Shown piece after piece: positions 48,501-60,970 of a stretch of 64,000 nt of DNA; the first letter of the stretch is position 1; each line of letters begins with the position of its first letter. A program made the position numbers and the translations under genes. The stretch is from Phoebastria nigripes (lineage: Eukaryota; Chordata; Aves; Procellariiformes; Diomedeidae), in assembly GCA_035582835.1 (NCBI GenBank), contig JAYKAV010003063.1, positions 401,219 to 465,218 on the forward strand, read 5' to 3'. The notes under the pieces were generated by a model. That model did no database searches. It was not told where the DNA came from and worked only from the letters and a program-made list of their open reading frames with translations.

Positions 48501-50167
48501 TTCTAGAGCTGGAGGTCCCTAATTCTGTTATTGGTGCCACTTGCATACATTTGGCTGGAAATTAAAATAAAATTAAAAAAAAAAAAAAGAAATGAGCAAA
48601 ATTTGACTTTTAAAGCCTTGAAATGGCCTTCAATGGGGCAGGAAGAGGCCAATTATCATAGGATTTTGCAAGGTTCCTCCCATCTCCTTTTTGAAATGGC
48701 AGTCAAAAGACCCAGATGCAAGGCTGAAAATACTCTCCCTTCATCATTTACTTTTTGTGTGTGTTCTTCTTGCAGCTGTGCTGGCAGTATTAAAGATACC
48801 TCACAGCTATTCACTAGGTTACAGCCTGATCCAATGCACACGGAAGTCTTTTCATTAATTTCTGTGGCTTTGGATCAGGCCTGTGGACTGTGCCTCTGCC
48901 TTTTTTGGGCTGTTATGCCTTCTGTTCTCAGATAACACTTTTGTACTAATTTTATAAAGTTTAAGCGTAGGGTATATATTCACACAGAAGTACAAGAACA
49001 CCTTTACCTTGTACTGTTCTGGGCTTTCATGTTGAAAAATCCCTGAGCCCTCCCTCCACAAGGAAGCAATTACCTAGTCCTCATTGCATTACATTACAGC
49101 TCATTCTGCCTCTTTATGACTATGGAGTGTAAATTGAATAAACAAATAAGTTATAAGAAAAAAGTTTGCACTGGAAAGATGCTGAGAAAAATCTTCTCTA
49201 TGGTTTAGCAAAACAGAAGGGGGGCTGGAGGCAGGAGAGGAAGGCAATCTACTCAGAAGACATTCAGAGAAGGCAGAGCCAAAGAATGTAAGGTCTCATT
49301 CAAATACAATTCCTAAAGGAAGGTAGAACAGAAAAACAACAGCAGAATTAAAAGGACTTTTCAGTGCTGGCTGATTATGAACAAAAAATGTTTAAAATGC
49401 AAAGCTCATACTGGCATAAGTGTATTCAGTAACAAACTCAGAGGGACTATTTTAAGAGAAAATTTGACCCAGAAGTCTTTGAACCCTGGATTTACCTCTT
49501 TATTAATATACACCGTCCTCTGATCCAGTGCCCATCTGTCACCATGCTAATATCCATGCAGCTGAATACTTAATGGTATAGACAATCATGGTCTATGTTC
49601 AGACTTTGCCATGTTTTTTACTGGTGTAGATGTAGACTGACACCTATTCACTTGGTCCTCTAGACCCTGAAGATGCTCTTTAGTAGGTCCTAGACACAGA
49701 AAATAGAGAATTGAGACTCTGTGAACATGGGCCTTATGAGAGCCAATTTGTTTAATATCTTCATTACCTTCTCACCAATATGTCCCTTACCCAGCTCCTA
49801 TAAGTTCAGTCAGGCATGAGCCATTTAGTTGTGGGTCATAAGCTGACTTATCATTTTGCAGTACATACCAGATAAGATTACAAGAGACTACATAATGGGT
49901 TGGCTGGTATTATAGCAGTACAACTGGCACCCACCTCAGTCAGTCTGCCTGAAGAGCTAATGACAGTGTGTCATGGGATACCATGAACTGACAAAACTAT
50001 ACATGCAATTCTCTGCTGGCAGTCTAGAATTCAAAAGGCTTTTGTAGGTGAAATATTAACACACTATGAATTTATTTCCACTTGTCTCGTTTCAGCTTCT
50101 TAAATGGCTAAGCACTGGGCTGATGTAGAATGGCAATTTTATGTTCCTATTTTATTTTATCTGGGAT
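45516..50167. other. unique sequence, no gene recognised
   Basis: Includes an A tract beside an N at 46570-46591 and a 134-codon plus frame at 48531-48935 with no domain. Composition is ordinary intronic or intergenic. Confidence 0.4.
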
Positions 50168-50759
50168 TGCGGTGGATTGACCATGGCTGTCTGCCAGGTG
50201 CCCACCAAGCCACTCTCTCAGTCCCTCTCCTCAGTGGGACAGGGGGAGAAAGTAAGATGAAAAACTTGTGGGTTGAGATAAAAGCAGTTTAACAAAGAAA
50301 AGCAAAGGCTGTGCGTGGAAACAAAGGAAAACAAAATGATTTATCCTCTACTTCCCATCAGCAGGCAATGTCCAGCTACTTCCTGGGAAGTTGGGCCTTA
50401 GTACACATAGCGGTCACTTCAGAAGACAAAAGCATTTAATAATGAATGCTGACCCTCCTCCTCCTCTTTTCTCTTAGCTTTTATTGCTGAGCACGTCATA
50501 TGGTATGGAATATCCCTTTGGTCAGTTTGGGTCAGCTGTCCTGGTTATGTCCCCTCCCAACCTCTTGTTCACCCCCAGCCTACAAATCTTTGGGTGGGGA
50601 TTGGGGTTGGAGAGACAGCCTTGATGCTGTGCACGCACTGCTCAGCAGTAGCCAAAACATTGATGTGTTATCAACACCTTTCTAGCTACAAATACAAAGC
50701 ACAGCACTATGAGGGCTGCTATGGGGAAAGTTAACTCCATCCCAGTCAGACCCAATACA
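50168..50759 (-). mobile_element. solo LTR, reverse orientation, 592 bp
   Basis: On the minus strand it begins TGTATTGGGTCTGACTGGG, followed by ATGGAGTTAACTTTCC, and ends CAGCCATGGTCAATCCACCGCA. It shares the GGAGTTAAC-type start and several internal words (such as gatattccataccatatgac) with the LTR family at 44943 but is a distinct subfamily. Flanking pentamers (gggat and gtgac) agree at only three of five positions, so the duplication is decayed or the edge is off by a base. No internal genes are present. Confidence 0.82.
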
Positions 50760-51150
50760 GTGACTGATCAATAACTAATTATTACTGCATTTTTTGAACT
50801 AAAATATGAATGGATGCATCCTTCAAGTCAGTATCAATGCACTTGTTTACACGCAAACATGTCCCAGAGAATGTTAGATGTGTGTCCCAATTACTCATAT
50901 TGATATAATTTTCCCCTATTTCCTGAGAAAGGAAAAAATTACTTTCAAAGTATTTCCAAGTTCACACCTAAAGAAGTCTCCCAAAGGATTTTGAAGCTTT
51001 TATTTAGATTTCTGTCATCAGTAAATACTAGCCAGAAAACTTTTTCACTGTATTCCTAGGATATCTTGCTCCCAGATGAGACAAAAAAGAATTAGCAAAA
51101 ACACTTGCCATGTCTTCAATAAAGTCTAGTGTTCACAAAAAACAGAGCCA

Positions 51151-51476
51151 TGTATGGGAAAGCTGATGGAACAAAATGCCAGTTACCTTGAGCTGATAAA
51201 CACAGATATAGAGTGAAGGTCAAAGAACAAGGAANGGGATTGCAAANCAGAAAAACAGCAACAAAGGCTTGTGCAAAAGTAAAAATAATGGCTTAGGCTG
51301 CTGCCAGTGGTAAAGCGCGTGATAAGGGAGATGTGACCAATTAGTAAAGTTTTAGCAGCGCGTGCTTTGTCTATGATCGCGTGAGCAACAATCGGGAAGA
51401 TATAAATAAGAAGAAATTGTGTAAATAAAGGTCTCCGCTCTGCACTATCCCCGGAGTCCTTGATTCATTCCCTTCA
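51151..51476 (+). mobile_element. probable solo LTR, 326 bp
   Basis: Promoter-like order TATAAATA (51401-51408), then AATAAA (51424-51429) followed by ctccgctctgcactatcccc is that of a short retroviral LTR with U3, R and U5. Tentative ends are TGTATGGG and CCCTTCA, an imperfect inverted pair, with GCCA on both outer sides (51147-51150, 51477-51480), suggesting a 4-bp target duplication. CpG-rich words (aaagcgcgtg, agcagcgcgtgc) contrast with the flanks. The left edge is less certain than the right. Confidence 0.62.
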
Positions 51477-51539
51477 GCCATGCTATATTTTTTTCATGAT
51501 TTGTTGAAGTTATCAAAACAAGGATGAAACTTGAAAAAA

Positions 51540-51588
51540 GACACGGATCAGAAGTGAGAGTAAAAGACATGGATCAGAAGTGAGAGTG
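51540..51588 (+). repeat. 26-bp tandem duplication
   Basis: Two copies of gacacggatcagaagtgaga-type units in direct succession with one substitution near the start. Located just downstream of the LTR at 51151. Confidence 0.9.
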
Positions 51589-54500
51589 GCTGGGGAGAAT
51601 ATAGACAAAGAGGACACAGAGTAAGATAATTTCCTGCTCTACCCTGTTGACATTTCTGCTCTTCTGTTGACTTTCTGTACCCCCAAACAAGTCACCTAGT
51701 GCCTGCCTCCCTTCAGGCCTTACCACTCTTGCTGGATGCTCTTAATTCTTCTGTAGCCTCCATGGATCTGGTGATCCTTGTAACTTGGATTCGTTGATAC
51801 GGTTATGAGCTAGAGCATGATTTTGCTTCCATTCAGGTTTTCTTATTGAGGAAGCAGATTAAAACATTCAGAAGGTGACATTCCTCCGGGGTATCCCCAG
51901 CAGCTCAGAAGGTCTGATGCCGTCTCCTCTCACATTTCCATGATGGAGCCCCAGGTGACTCAGTGAAGAATAGAAAACTGTCAGAAAATCCTAGCAGTGT
52001 TTGTGGGGGACTGTGTGGTGCCAGGTATTCAAGCACAGACACAGATGTCCCTGACTAACTCTGTAATGAAGTCAAGCCTTTGGGTTTTTTTTTTAGTTCC
52101 CTGTCTCTGAAATATTCCTTCAAGTAGTATTAAAATATTAATCTTGAGGGATGATCAGTAATGGGCAAGTATTTACATAATAGAGGTTGCTTTTTTTTCT
52201 TACATCGTTCTCCCAGTTTTGATTCTTTTTCTTTGTCAGGCTGTTCTGGAATTTATTTTTAATATAAATCTACATGTTTCTTTCTAGAAGATAAAAGTCA
52301 ATGTAGGGAGTTACACTCTTAAATAGGATCCATGGGGTGTAGGGAAGCACTGTCTTGCTTTTATGACATGAAAAATGTTGTCTAGCAGCATCAAAATCAA
52401 GCACAATCATTTATCTTCACATTTCTCCTACACAATAATCCAGGGATACAAAATTATGTTTAAGGACATAGGATTGATTAACTCTCTGTGGTTTCTGCTT
52501 CTTTAAATTACATTAAGAGTAACACACAACACAAAGAGGACTGTGCTTTTTTCACCTGGGGACTGTGGCAGTAATTTGAAGATGGTCTTTTTACAGATGA
52601 TTCTTTTATCAGAGTGGAAAAGGAAGAAAAGCAGCAGGGAAAATGATATCCCAGATTGGCTTTAATGGTTTTATTACTTTGTAAAACAATAAAGGCTAGA
52701 CACCTTTTACAGAGGGTCAGAAATGAGACACTGACAAATTATTCATGTGGGATAATTAAAAGCAGATCTCATTCCTCTAGTGTAAATGACTCTCTTCCCT
52801 CGTTGTTATAGTTTTCCTTTTCCAGCATAAATAATTGTCAATAAAAGAGGAGAGGGAAGAAAGAGCTAACATCAAGATATTGAAATGTTCCACAACAAAA
52901 AAAAGTGCCAGTGGAAGGAACACATCCTAAAAAATATGGCACAGTGATTGCTTCACGTTGGTGGAGGGGAAAGAATGAGCAAGGAAAAAAAAACACATCA
53001 GAAAAGACAGAAGGTGATTTCTGTTATAATTCTTGCAACTGGCAATAATCTATATTATTCTGTTTGTGTCTTCATTCCATCGTGGGGGAAAAAACTAGCC
53101 GTGAGCAAAACATTTTCAGTAAGTAGTAAGTTCAACATCTCTCCATCCCTAAGCACATTTGGGAAAGCTGAAACTATGCTCAAATTCAAGCCACGGGGGC
53201 GCTGGCTGGGGANGGCATTGTAGTCGCATGTGAATTCAAGGGAGGAAATAGCTGGAAAATCCGAATATTTAGTTCTGGTATTTTCAAAGTATTGACTTGT
53301 TTCAATGCAATGCATTTTTTCAATTCAAAATTAACTTGAATATAAACATTAGAAAGGATTAAACCACCCCAAAATTAAATAGAGACAAGTATTTCTGTTC
53401 AAACCCTCAGATAAACAGAATTTTTATTTCATTTGCCCAGAGAACAAAAACATCTCCTTCTTTCCCCCCCCAATCTTAGTGACAGCGTCTCAAGAGTGCG
53501 TGCATTGTATGGCTCCTGCTGCTAACAAAGCTAATAGTTTTCTTGCAGGAAGGGAAAACAAGAACACAAGCCACCTCACCCCTACACACTTCTTCTTTAT
53601 TTCATGCTAGACAAAAGGATCACTTTGTTCAACTACTTAAATCTTGCATTGAATAGACAAGTCACTGTGGGGAAGTGGAGTCTGCAGTATGCTGTCTGAG
53701 CCTAATACTCTAAATCTCTTCCATTAAGTACACCAGTAGCAACTAAACAAATATCCACACAGATGTCATGCCATTCTACTGAACAGTTTTATTCCATTTA
53801 TAAAATGAAAGAGCAATCCCTTGACTGCTTGTCATGGCAGGTGTCTGCNTATTTAAATGCTGGTCAGTTTTAAACGAAACACGTGTATTTAACTTTCCCA
53901 GCATGTCTAAAGCTTTTAAAGCCCATCACACTGATGCTAAAATAATAAGGGCCAGCAGCCTGGTGATATGATTGCTTTTTTATTGCTCAGTTTGTGCTGA
54001 GAACTCATTTTAATTCCAAAGGTTATAGCTTTTAAAGCAGCGCTACACCCATTTCCCTCCCCCAAACTGAAGCTGAANCAAGAAGGGACATAAATGAGAG
54101 CTGAAAACGTATGCTAACATGGCAATCCATCCTCTGATCCTTTTTATTTTTGGTGTGCTTTCTAACCACTTTTCCCAGCAAAGATCGAGAGTGTGTCTCA
54201 CTTAAGCAGAAGATGTCAGCTGTTATGAAATTGGCAGGTGGACAATTAAGATTCTTCAAGGTAAAAATATAAATAAAATGCAGGCAAAAAGAGGGAAAGC
54301 ATGCAATTACTGATCACTGTTGCTGTCTCCTTGCTTCTGAATTTCAATGNCAGAGGAAGGGTTTTGTCTACCAATTGTTTACTGTTAGCTATGGCAATTA
54401 TAATACAAGAATACTAAAGCAGAGGCAAATGAATAGACATAGTGTAAGACTAAGTCTGGAGCAATAGCTTCTAAATAGTTTAATGGAGTGATTATGCTCT

Positions 54501-56984
54501 CTGATAGGAACATATTGTGTCTGTTTCCACCAAGGTTAGTCTTGCATGATACTCAGAGAGGTAGCCATTAAACACAAGGTTTTGAAGAACTCATCCCAGG
54601 TCCTCTGAAGGAATCGTACAAGGAGGCAGCGAAACAGATGAATGATGTAGCCAAGAGGCATGGGGGTCTAGGCTGAGTGGAGATTTTTACAAAGGACTAG
54701 TAGCATATCGTGTATGTATATATTAAGGAGTTAGAGGTGACATATCTATGAAATGAGCTTAATGAAGATAACACAGAGTTAAACACCTTTTAGGAGGAAT
54801 CTTCACACTGAAGTAAATTATGGAAATGATATTGAGAAGAAAAAGAGTCATTTTCCTAGTTATATAATAATTATTCATTTTTCACACTTTTGTTTAATGC
54901 GAAAGGTCACATCTTAAAAATTCTTTCTGTTCGAAGGGATGTTCTTTCAATAAACTCAGTCTAAATTGCTTGAAATCCTCAACAGGAGACTGGCATTTTA
55001 AAAGCCAAGCTTTTATGACTACTTTGCATTTTTTCACCTTTNTTATCAAATTCAGAATAAACATTTCAATTTATGTTGTAGGGTAACAATTATGATTAAA
55101 ATCATAAGCATGAGTTGAATCCTTCATTTTGTAATAGAAATAGACAACAAATCCTGGAGCAGGGCCCATCTATGCCATATTTTACATTGGTGGGACAGCA
55201 AGGTTTCTAACAGATGTGACACTCTTTTCAACAACTCTAAGAAAAATCAGGAACATAGAAGTATGAAAAAGAGCTGAGGGGCTGAGGGATAGCAAAAAAC
55301 GTATGAAAATACTTTTAAATGCCCTAAACCAAAGAAGCTAGTCGATTATCAGAAAAGAAAGAGATGTCCAGGTAGATTTCAAAGGATGGGTTTTCTACCA
55401 GAGACACTGAACAAATCATAGGGCGGTCTGAAAAGGGAAACTAATACCTAGATTTTGTTCATTTGTTTGATAAATTCAAGAGGAGCAGAGGAGTTCTGGT
55501 TCTTGTGCTAAGAGTAAATCAAGGAACTCCTGCAACTGTTTTCTTTACTCTTTCCTGTACCCAGAGAAGTAAATCCTTATCTGAAAGCTGGTCTGAAAGT
55601 ACTGTCTGATGGAGGCTTGGGCAGCTCTTGAACTATTTTCAAGGTCTACAACAGCAGAGTCCCGCAGGAGAGGAACTGGGAAAGCAACCTGTGCTCAGGT
55701 GTGTTTGTGGGAGCCTGAGCCTCAGGAGGAAGAGATCAGATCCTGCGCACACCCAGCTAACTTGGAAACATGTGAACCACCAAGTCAGTGTTCTTTACCA
55801 CAAACTGGAACGTCCATTAGGAAATGTGGAATCTGTTTCTAAAGAAATATCTATCCTTCAGCTTATTGCTAGTAAGTGAATTGTGTATTTGAAAAGCTGT
55901 CATAGGATAGAAGTGACAGAGGTATGTGTGGTTATTTTATTGCAAAGAATATAATGAAACTGTAAAAAAAGATATAGAGAAAGATAACACATGATCAAAG
56001 TTGCAGGATGATTTCCATGCCAGTAGAGGTTAAGGAGACTGAGAGTCTTCAGCTGGAAGAAGAGATAACTGACATATAATAATATGAAAGGAATAAAGAA
56101 AATGCAACGAGAGCAAGTGTTTCTTGTAACAGACAGAGGGCATAAAGTGAGATGAAAAAAATAACAGAAAATAAGCATGAGAAGGATCTTTTTGTGACTT
56201 ATATTGTGACATCCTTTGTCCCAAGAAATTACAGGGACCAGGGGCAGGTTTTATCTTGGGAATATAACCCTGGCAAAACCTTATTTCCGTCTTCTGCTAA
56301 GCACAGACTGCTCACACCCATTTCTATTTTCCTTGATATGAAATAGCAATGCCTGTTAGAAGTAGGCAGGAGTAGCCTGTGGTGAAACTTCTCATTTTTT
56401 GTATGATAAGAAGTGTTCAATTTATGCATAAGTCAAGGTTAAGTACTTCTGAGGAAAACTGTATGGGCACTGTATGTTTCTATAAAAGGTAAGATGTTTA
56501 TACTCTCAAGCTTTGTTACGAAGACACTTTTTACCAGTTTTGTTGAGATGGAATGTCATTTTTTTTTGCCTGCTACCAATTATTTACAATGCCAGAACTA
56601 GCACAATTCAAAAGGAGAAATCTTTACTTTGTAATTCAGAAGATCTGCCTGCTAAAGATTATGAGCTCTGTGATTATGAGCATCACAAACCCTAGGGTTC
56701 ATTTAACTACCCATGGATTTCTTCGATGTAGAGACATCTGACCAAATTACTCTGAGTTTCTTTTTTAAGTCAGTGGAGGATTAGTCAATAAACTCAACAG
56801 AAGTGAGGTCTGAGAAGTTTATCTCACCCTAAAGTAAACACATTTGTCCAAATTAATCACATTAAACTCTATTGACTGTATTGATTAAACTACATTGACC
56901 ATAGTGGAAGCCTAAACAGCCAGCTCAGCTGTAGATAGACATATTTTATAACCAACGAATAGATGAAATGAATCCCACCCCCAA
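51589..56984. other. unique sequence, no gene recognised
   Basis: No repeats of note. Overlapping open frames at 55609-55879 have slightly higher GC than their surroundings but no clear splice pair or domain. At about 56030-56150 the phrase gagactgagagtcttcagct is faintly like the CR1 'gaggagactgag' region, too weak to call. Confidence 0.35.
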
Positions 56985-57190
56985 ATTCCCTGTTCCAGTG
57001 AGCCACCACAGAGTGAGATTTCCAACAGTTTTGTTTAACAGCAGAAACGGATTGTTTATTGGCATGGATTTCAAGTACNTTGCATAGCTAAGACCCAGGA
57101 CAAGTTGGGGCTTAGTATCATACAAATGATATTAACAAATTCTGCCCAGGAATAGCCAATCCCTGCATAAAGCTAGTTCTCATTCTTCAC
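56985..57190 (-). mobile_element. possible LTR relic
   Basis: The minus strand has CAATAAACAATCCGTTTCTG, an AATAAA signal followed by an R/U5-like stretch ending ctctgtggtggctca. This arrangement recalls a retroviral LTR, but I could not define both ends or a target duplication. Confidence 0.28.
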
Positions 57191-60100
57191 TATATGCTTT
57201 CATATTCTTTCTTTTATGACCTACTGAAATAGAAAATGTGACATGATTTAGCAATGAAACTCTAAATGACCAGTGTAAAAAATGCCAAACAAACAAACAC
57301 ACACAAAAAAAATCCAAACAAAAAATCCTTAGGACTATGTATAGAATTCACTTAACAAAATATTGCAATGAGTAATTGATTTTCTTTATAACCATGAAGG
57401 AACTGAATAACAGTTTTCTGGAGTCATCAGAAAACTGCAAGTGAGCAGAACCACTCACTTGCTTAGGGTCTTAACTGTCTCTTCCACCAAGCCCCTTTGC
57501 TCCTGTGCTTGAGTCAATTTGTTTACCAGCTGCCAGCAGCACCCGGCAGTGAGCTAGGGCCACAGCAAACCAATGTTTCTGTTCATTAGTTGTGGCTGTT
57601 GTTTGTAATACATAGATGCATTTTACTGTTTTCCATCGAATTGCAATTTCCAAAGTCATATTTCTAAGGAAAGTGTATGTGTGTGTGTGCAATCATGTGT
57701 GTGTGCAGCATCACCTAACACTCCCCAAAATATTGCTCTTGTTCAACTGCAGTTCCGCTGAAAAAAGTCTGTGCCTGCAAAAACTGCCTTCATATACCAG
57801 AGCAAACTCTCAAGAGTATTTTTAAAATTAAGATGATAAAAACCCCCATGGCAGCCACTGTTTACTTATTCTGATATTTTATAGTTCTCTTTTGTAAAAT
57901 TTGGTTCAGTTTCTCCTGTTCCTTGAAACTATGTTCGTAAGAGAGAATATTATGTGCTTTCAGTGACAGGAAAGATGTCTTGTTATTTATAAATAGTTTT
58001 ATAACATATATAGTCACTATATATTTAAATGAATGTTGTTTCTGCTAGTAAATTAGATAATCCAAATATATAAAATGCAGAAATTACTACAAGACAAATT
58101 CTAAGCCTACATAAACTTCCTCATATATGTGGGGCTCTTCTTCTTATATCTNTAAGAATCTCACCTCCCTTTGGCAAGAAGGTGAAACTTGTCCCTGTTA
58201 TGGCATAGTGCTCTGGATTAGAAAAGTTGCAGCAAAAATAAACCTGGTTCCTAGGACTTTTGTTTGTTCTCTTTGTAATAAATTTCATTTTTCTCAGTAT
58301 CAAGAGCAGGGCACAGGCTTTCTACAGAAGACCTAATCTAGACCTTCAGGCCCCAGAAGTGGTTGTTTCTCATTTTCTGCTTCATTTAAAAATCCACATA
58401 ACACCTTTTGATTCCTCAGCTCTCCTAAACATTTGGAATCTCAGGAAACTGGTTAGCCAATTGCTATCCTTCTTGTTGATGAAGTTTGCACCTGGCTGGT
58501 GCAGTAAACTTCTGGAATAAAGTCTGAGAGCTGATTTTTCCTCTGTGCCTAGTGGCTAAATCTTAATATGNCCCACTGTTGGAAAGAACACGACTTTGCC
58601 ACATTCACTCATTATAAGGTAATTCAGAGAGTATGTCATCCAAAGTCCCTGGTGACTGTCTCTTAATGCTTCTTGCAGCACAATATGTTCCTCAGACCTG
58701 CAATTCATATGTGAATTTTCTTTTGCCATAGTACTAATTGCTGAGACCCGTGAATGGAAAGACAGCTCTTTATTATGAGTATTCATTTTTCTAGAAGTTA
58801 CCACTTCTGAGGTGAACTTCACTTGACATTTGTTCCTTTCCTAACTTTTTATTCCCCAAATTCTTAAAATATTTGTTTATACAAATAGGAGAACTGTTCT
58901 GTCTAACAGAAAATTTGGCCAAAATATGCTTTTTAAGATTACCTCAAAGCACAACCAAGCCCTGGAGTATGCACTACACATCACTTAGAGAGAAACTAAG
59001 ATCACTTTTTTTTTTTTTTTGCATTAATAAATTAAGAGCATTTGTGTGAATGCTATCTTAATCTCAGCATGTACCTTAGTATCGTTCAGTTGTGAGAGGA
59101 AGTATCATAAATTATTCAAACTGCACATAGCCAAGAATGCCATAACACATGATTTTTCTTTTGCATGACCCATCCCTCCCCATAAGTCAATCAAATCATC
59201 TCATACATCTCCTATGGCTATTTATTCTTCTTCAGTGATGGAACAACCTAAGAGATGTTAGAGTCAATAGCTGGTTATTAAGGACTATAATTTAATGCTA
59301 AAAAACAGTATCAGTGGGAATTTCATAAACTTCTCAAGGGGACTGTATAACAAGTCCCATGGGATATTTATTACAAAGGAATTTCAGGGTGAATATATTA
59401 TACAACTATTTGATTTTGCTGTTGGCATAAATATAATGAAATATGCTTAGAGTTTTGAGAGGGTCTTGAATTCATAGGAAATCATGACTTGATGGCAATA
59501 AATGTAGAGACTGTTCTATACAAAACAATTAATAAATGCACGGAGATATAAATTAGTGGAATGCTAGAGAGAAATTCAGGAAACCTAACTTCTCTTTTCT
59601 ATTTGATTTGTATAATATCACAAATTAAATCTTTTCTATCTTTCCTATCACAAATATTTTCTATTAAATTTGAGATTTTGTGCAAATTGCTTGACTTCTG
59701 GGCCTTTCTTCATCTACCACCCTGTCTAAAGATTGTCTTCAGATACGTCTCTGTGTAGAGAACCTAACAAGTTCACTACCTCATCATGTGGCTGAGATTT
59801 GTAGTTGCGACTGTAACAGAGCTATTAGGATTTTTTTTTTCCTTTTAATCTTCTACCATAATTTAGTTTATTCAAACCATTTATGACATTTGCTTTCTCA
59901 TATTCCCTTCCTTTTCTCCCTGGCATGGCACTTCCAAGAACTGACAACACTCCCTGTCCAGTATTAAGAGCATCATCTTGGCAGAGATTATGTTAAATTG
60001 ATGTTGTACCTGCTTGTCTTGTAAATGTCTTGGCAGAAGCAAAAGATCCAGTGACACACTTTGGGGGAAAAAAATCAAAAAAAGAAGGGATAATTCTGAT

Positions 60101-60681
60101 GTCTTTCTGAATGTAAGAAAAATGGGAACCAATAGCTGTGTCTGTGTGAACTACTAATGAGTGAAAAGTACCCATTGTATTTTCACTCACAGCTATCATA
60201 CTGTCTTTACCTAACATGTGGCTTTGCAAAGTCATGTGTGAGACATGGAATANGGAAAGAAATACGGGTAAAAAAAACCCCACTACTTATATTAATATTC
60301 ATGACCAATCTACCTTCCAGTGCAGTACGTTCTCTACTCAAAGACATTCCACTTCCCCCTCTCTAATTTTCACAGGCAGTCTTTATCTGTCCATCTGCAA
60401 TGCATTTCTGCTCCATTAAGTTATTATAATATACAACCATAAAGATAATGCAACTGTAAATTATTGCATTAACATTCTAGTCATCAACACATAAACTCAG
60501 ACTGAACAAGAGACAGAAGCTATTTTACCTGGGAATGTGTCATTTCAGAAGCAGAATATTCTCTTTCAAAATGCTTGAAAAGGACTTGAAATGGCAATTA
60601 ATACTGTTCAGAAATACTATCCCGACATGTTTCGCTTTTGTATTTGTTCACATGTATCTCAACACTCAATCTGGAGGAAAA
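57191..60681. other. unique sequence, no feature seen
   Basis: AT-rich DNA with a short (GT)n at about 57670-57710 and T/A tracts. The small frames have no recognisable domains. Confidence 0.4.
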
Positions 60682-60970
60682 AAATAGAATAGAATAGAAT
60701 AGAATAGAATAGAACAGAACAGAAAAGAACAGAATAGAATAATTCAGTAGGAAGGAACCTAAAACAATCATTTAGTCCAACTGCCTGACCAGTTCAGGGC
60801 TGACCAAAAGTTAAAACATGTTATTAAGGGCGTTGTCCAAATGCCTCTTAAACACTGACAGGAATGGGGCATCGACCACCCCTCTAGGAAGCCTGTCCCG
60901 GTGTTTGACCTGACCTCTCAGTAAAGAAATGCTTCCTAATATGAAGTCTGAACCTCTCCTGACACTGCTT
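60682..60970 (-). mobile_element. CR1 LINE, reverse orientation, with expanded (AGAAT)n tail
   Basis: From the left, a pentamer array (AGAAT, drifting to AGAAC; 60682-60740) is followed by aggaaggaacctaaaacaat and catttagtccaactgcc, then catcgaccacccctctagg. That is the reverse complement of a CR1 3' UTR, with its tail on the left. The usual octamer tail has been replaced by a pentamer microsatellite. Confidence 0.9.

Noticed and set aside
48531..48935. 134-codon plus frame
   Set aside because: Begins beside an A tract, has no recognisable domain, and several overlapping frames exist on the other strand.
56030..56150. CR1-like phrase gagactgagagtcttcagct
   Set aside because: Only one short similarity; the flanking CR1 landmarks are missing or too weak.
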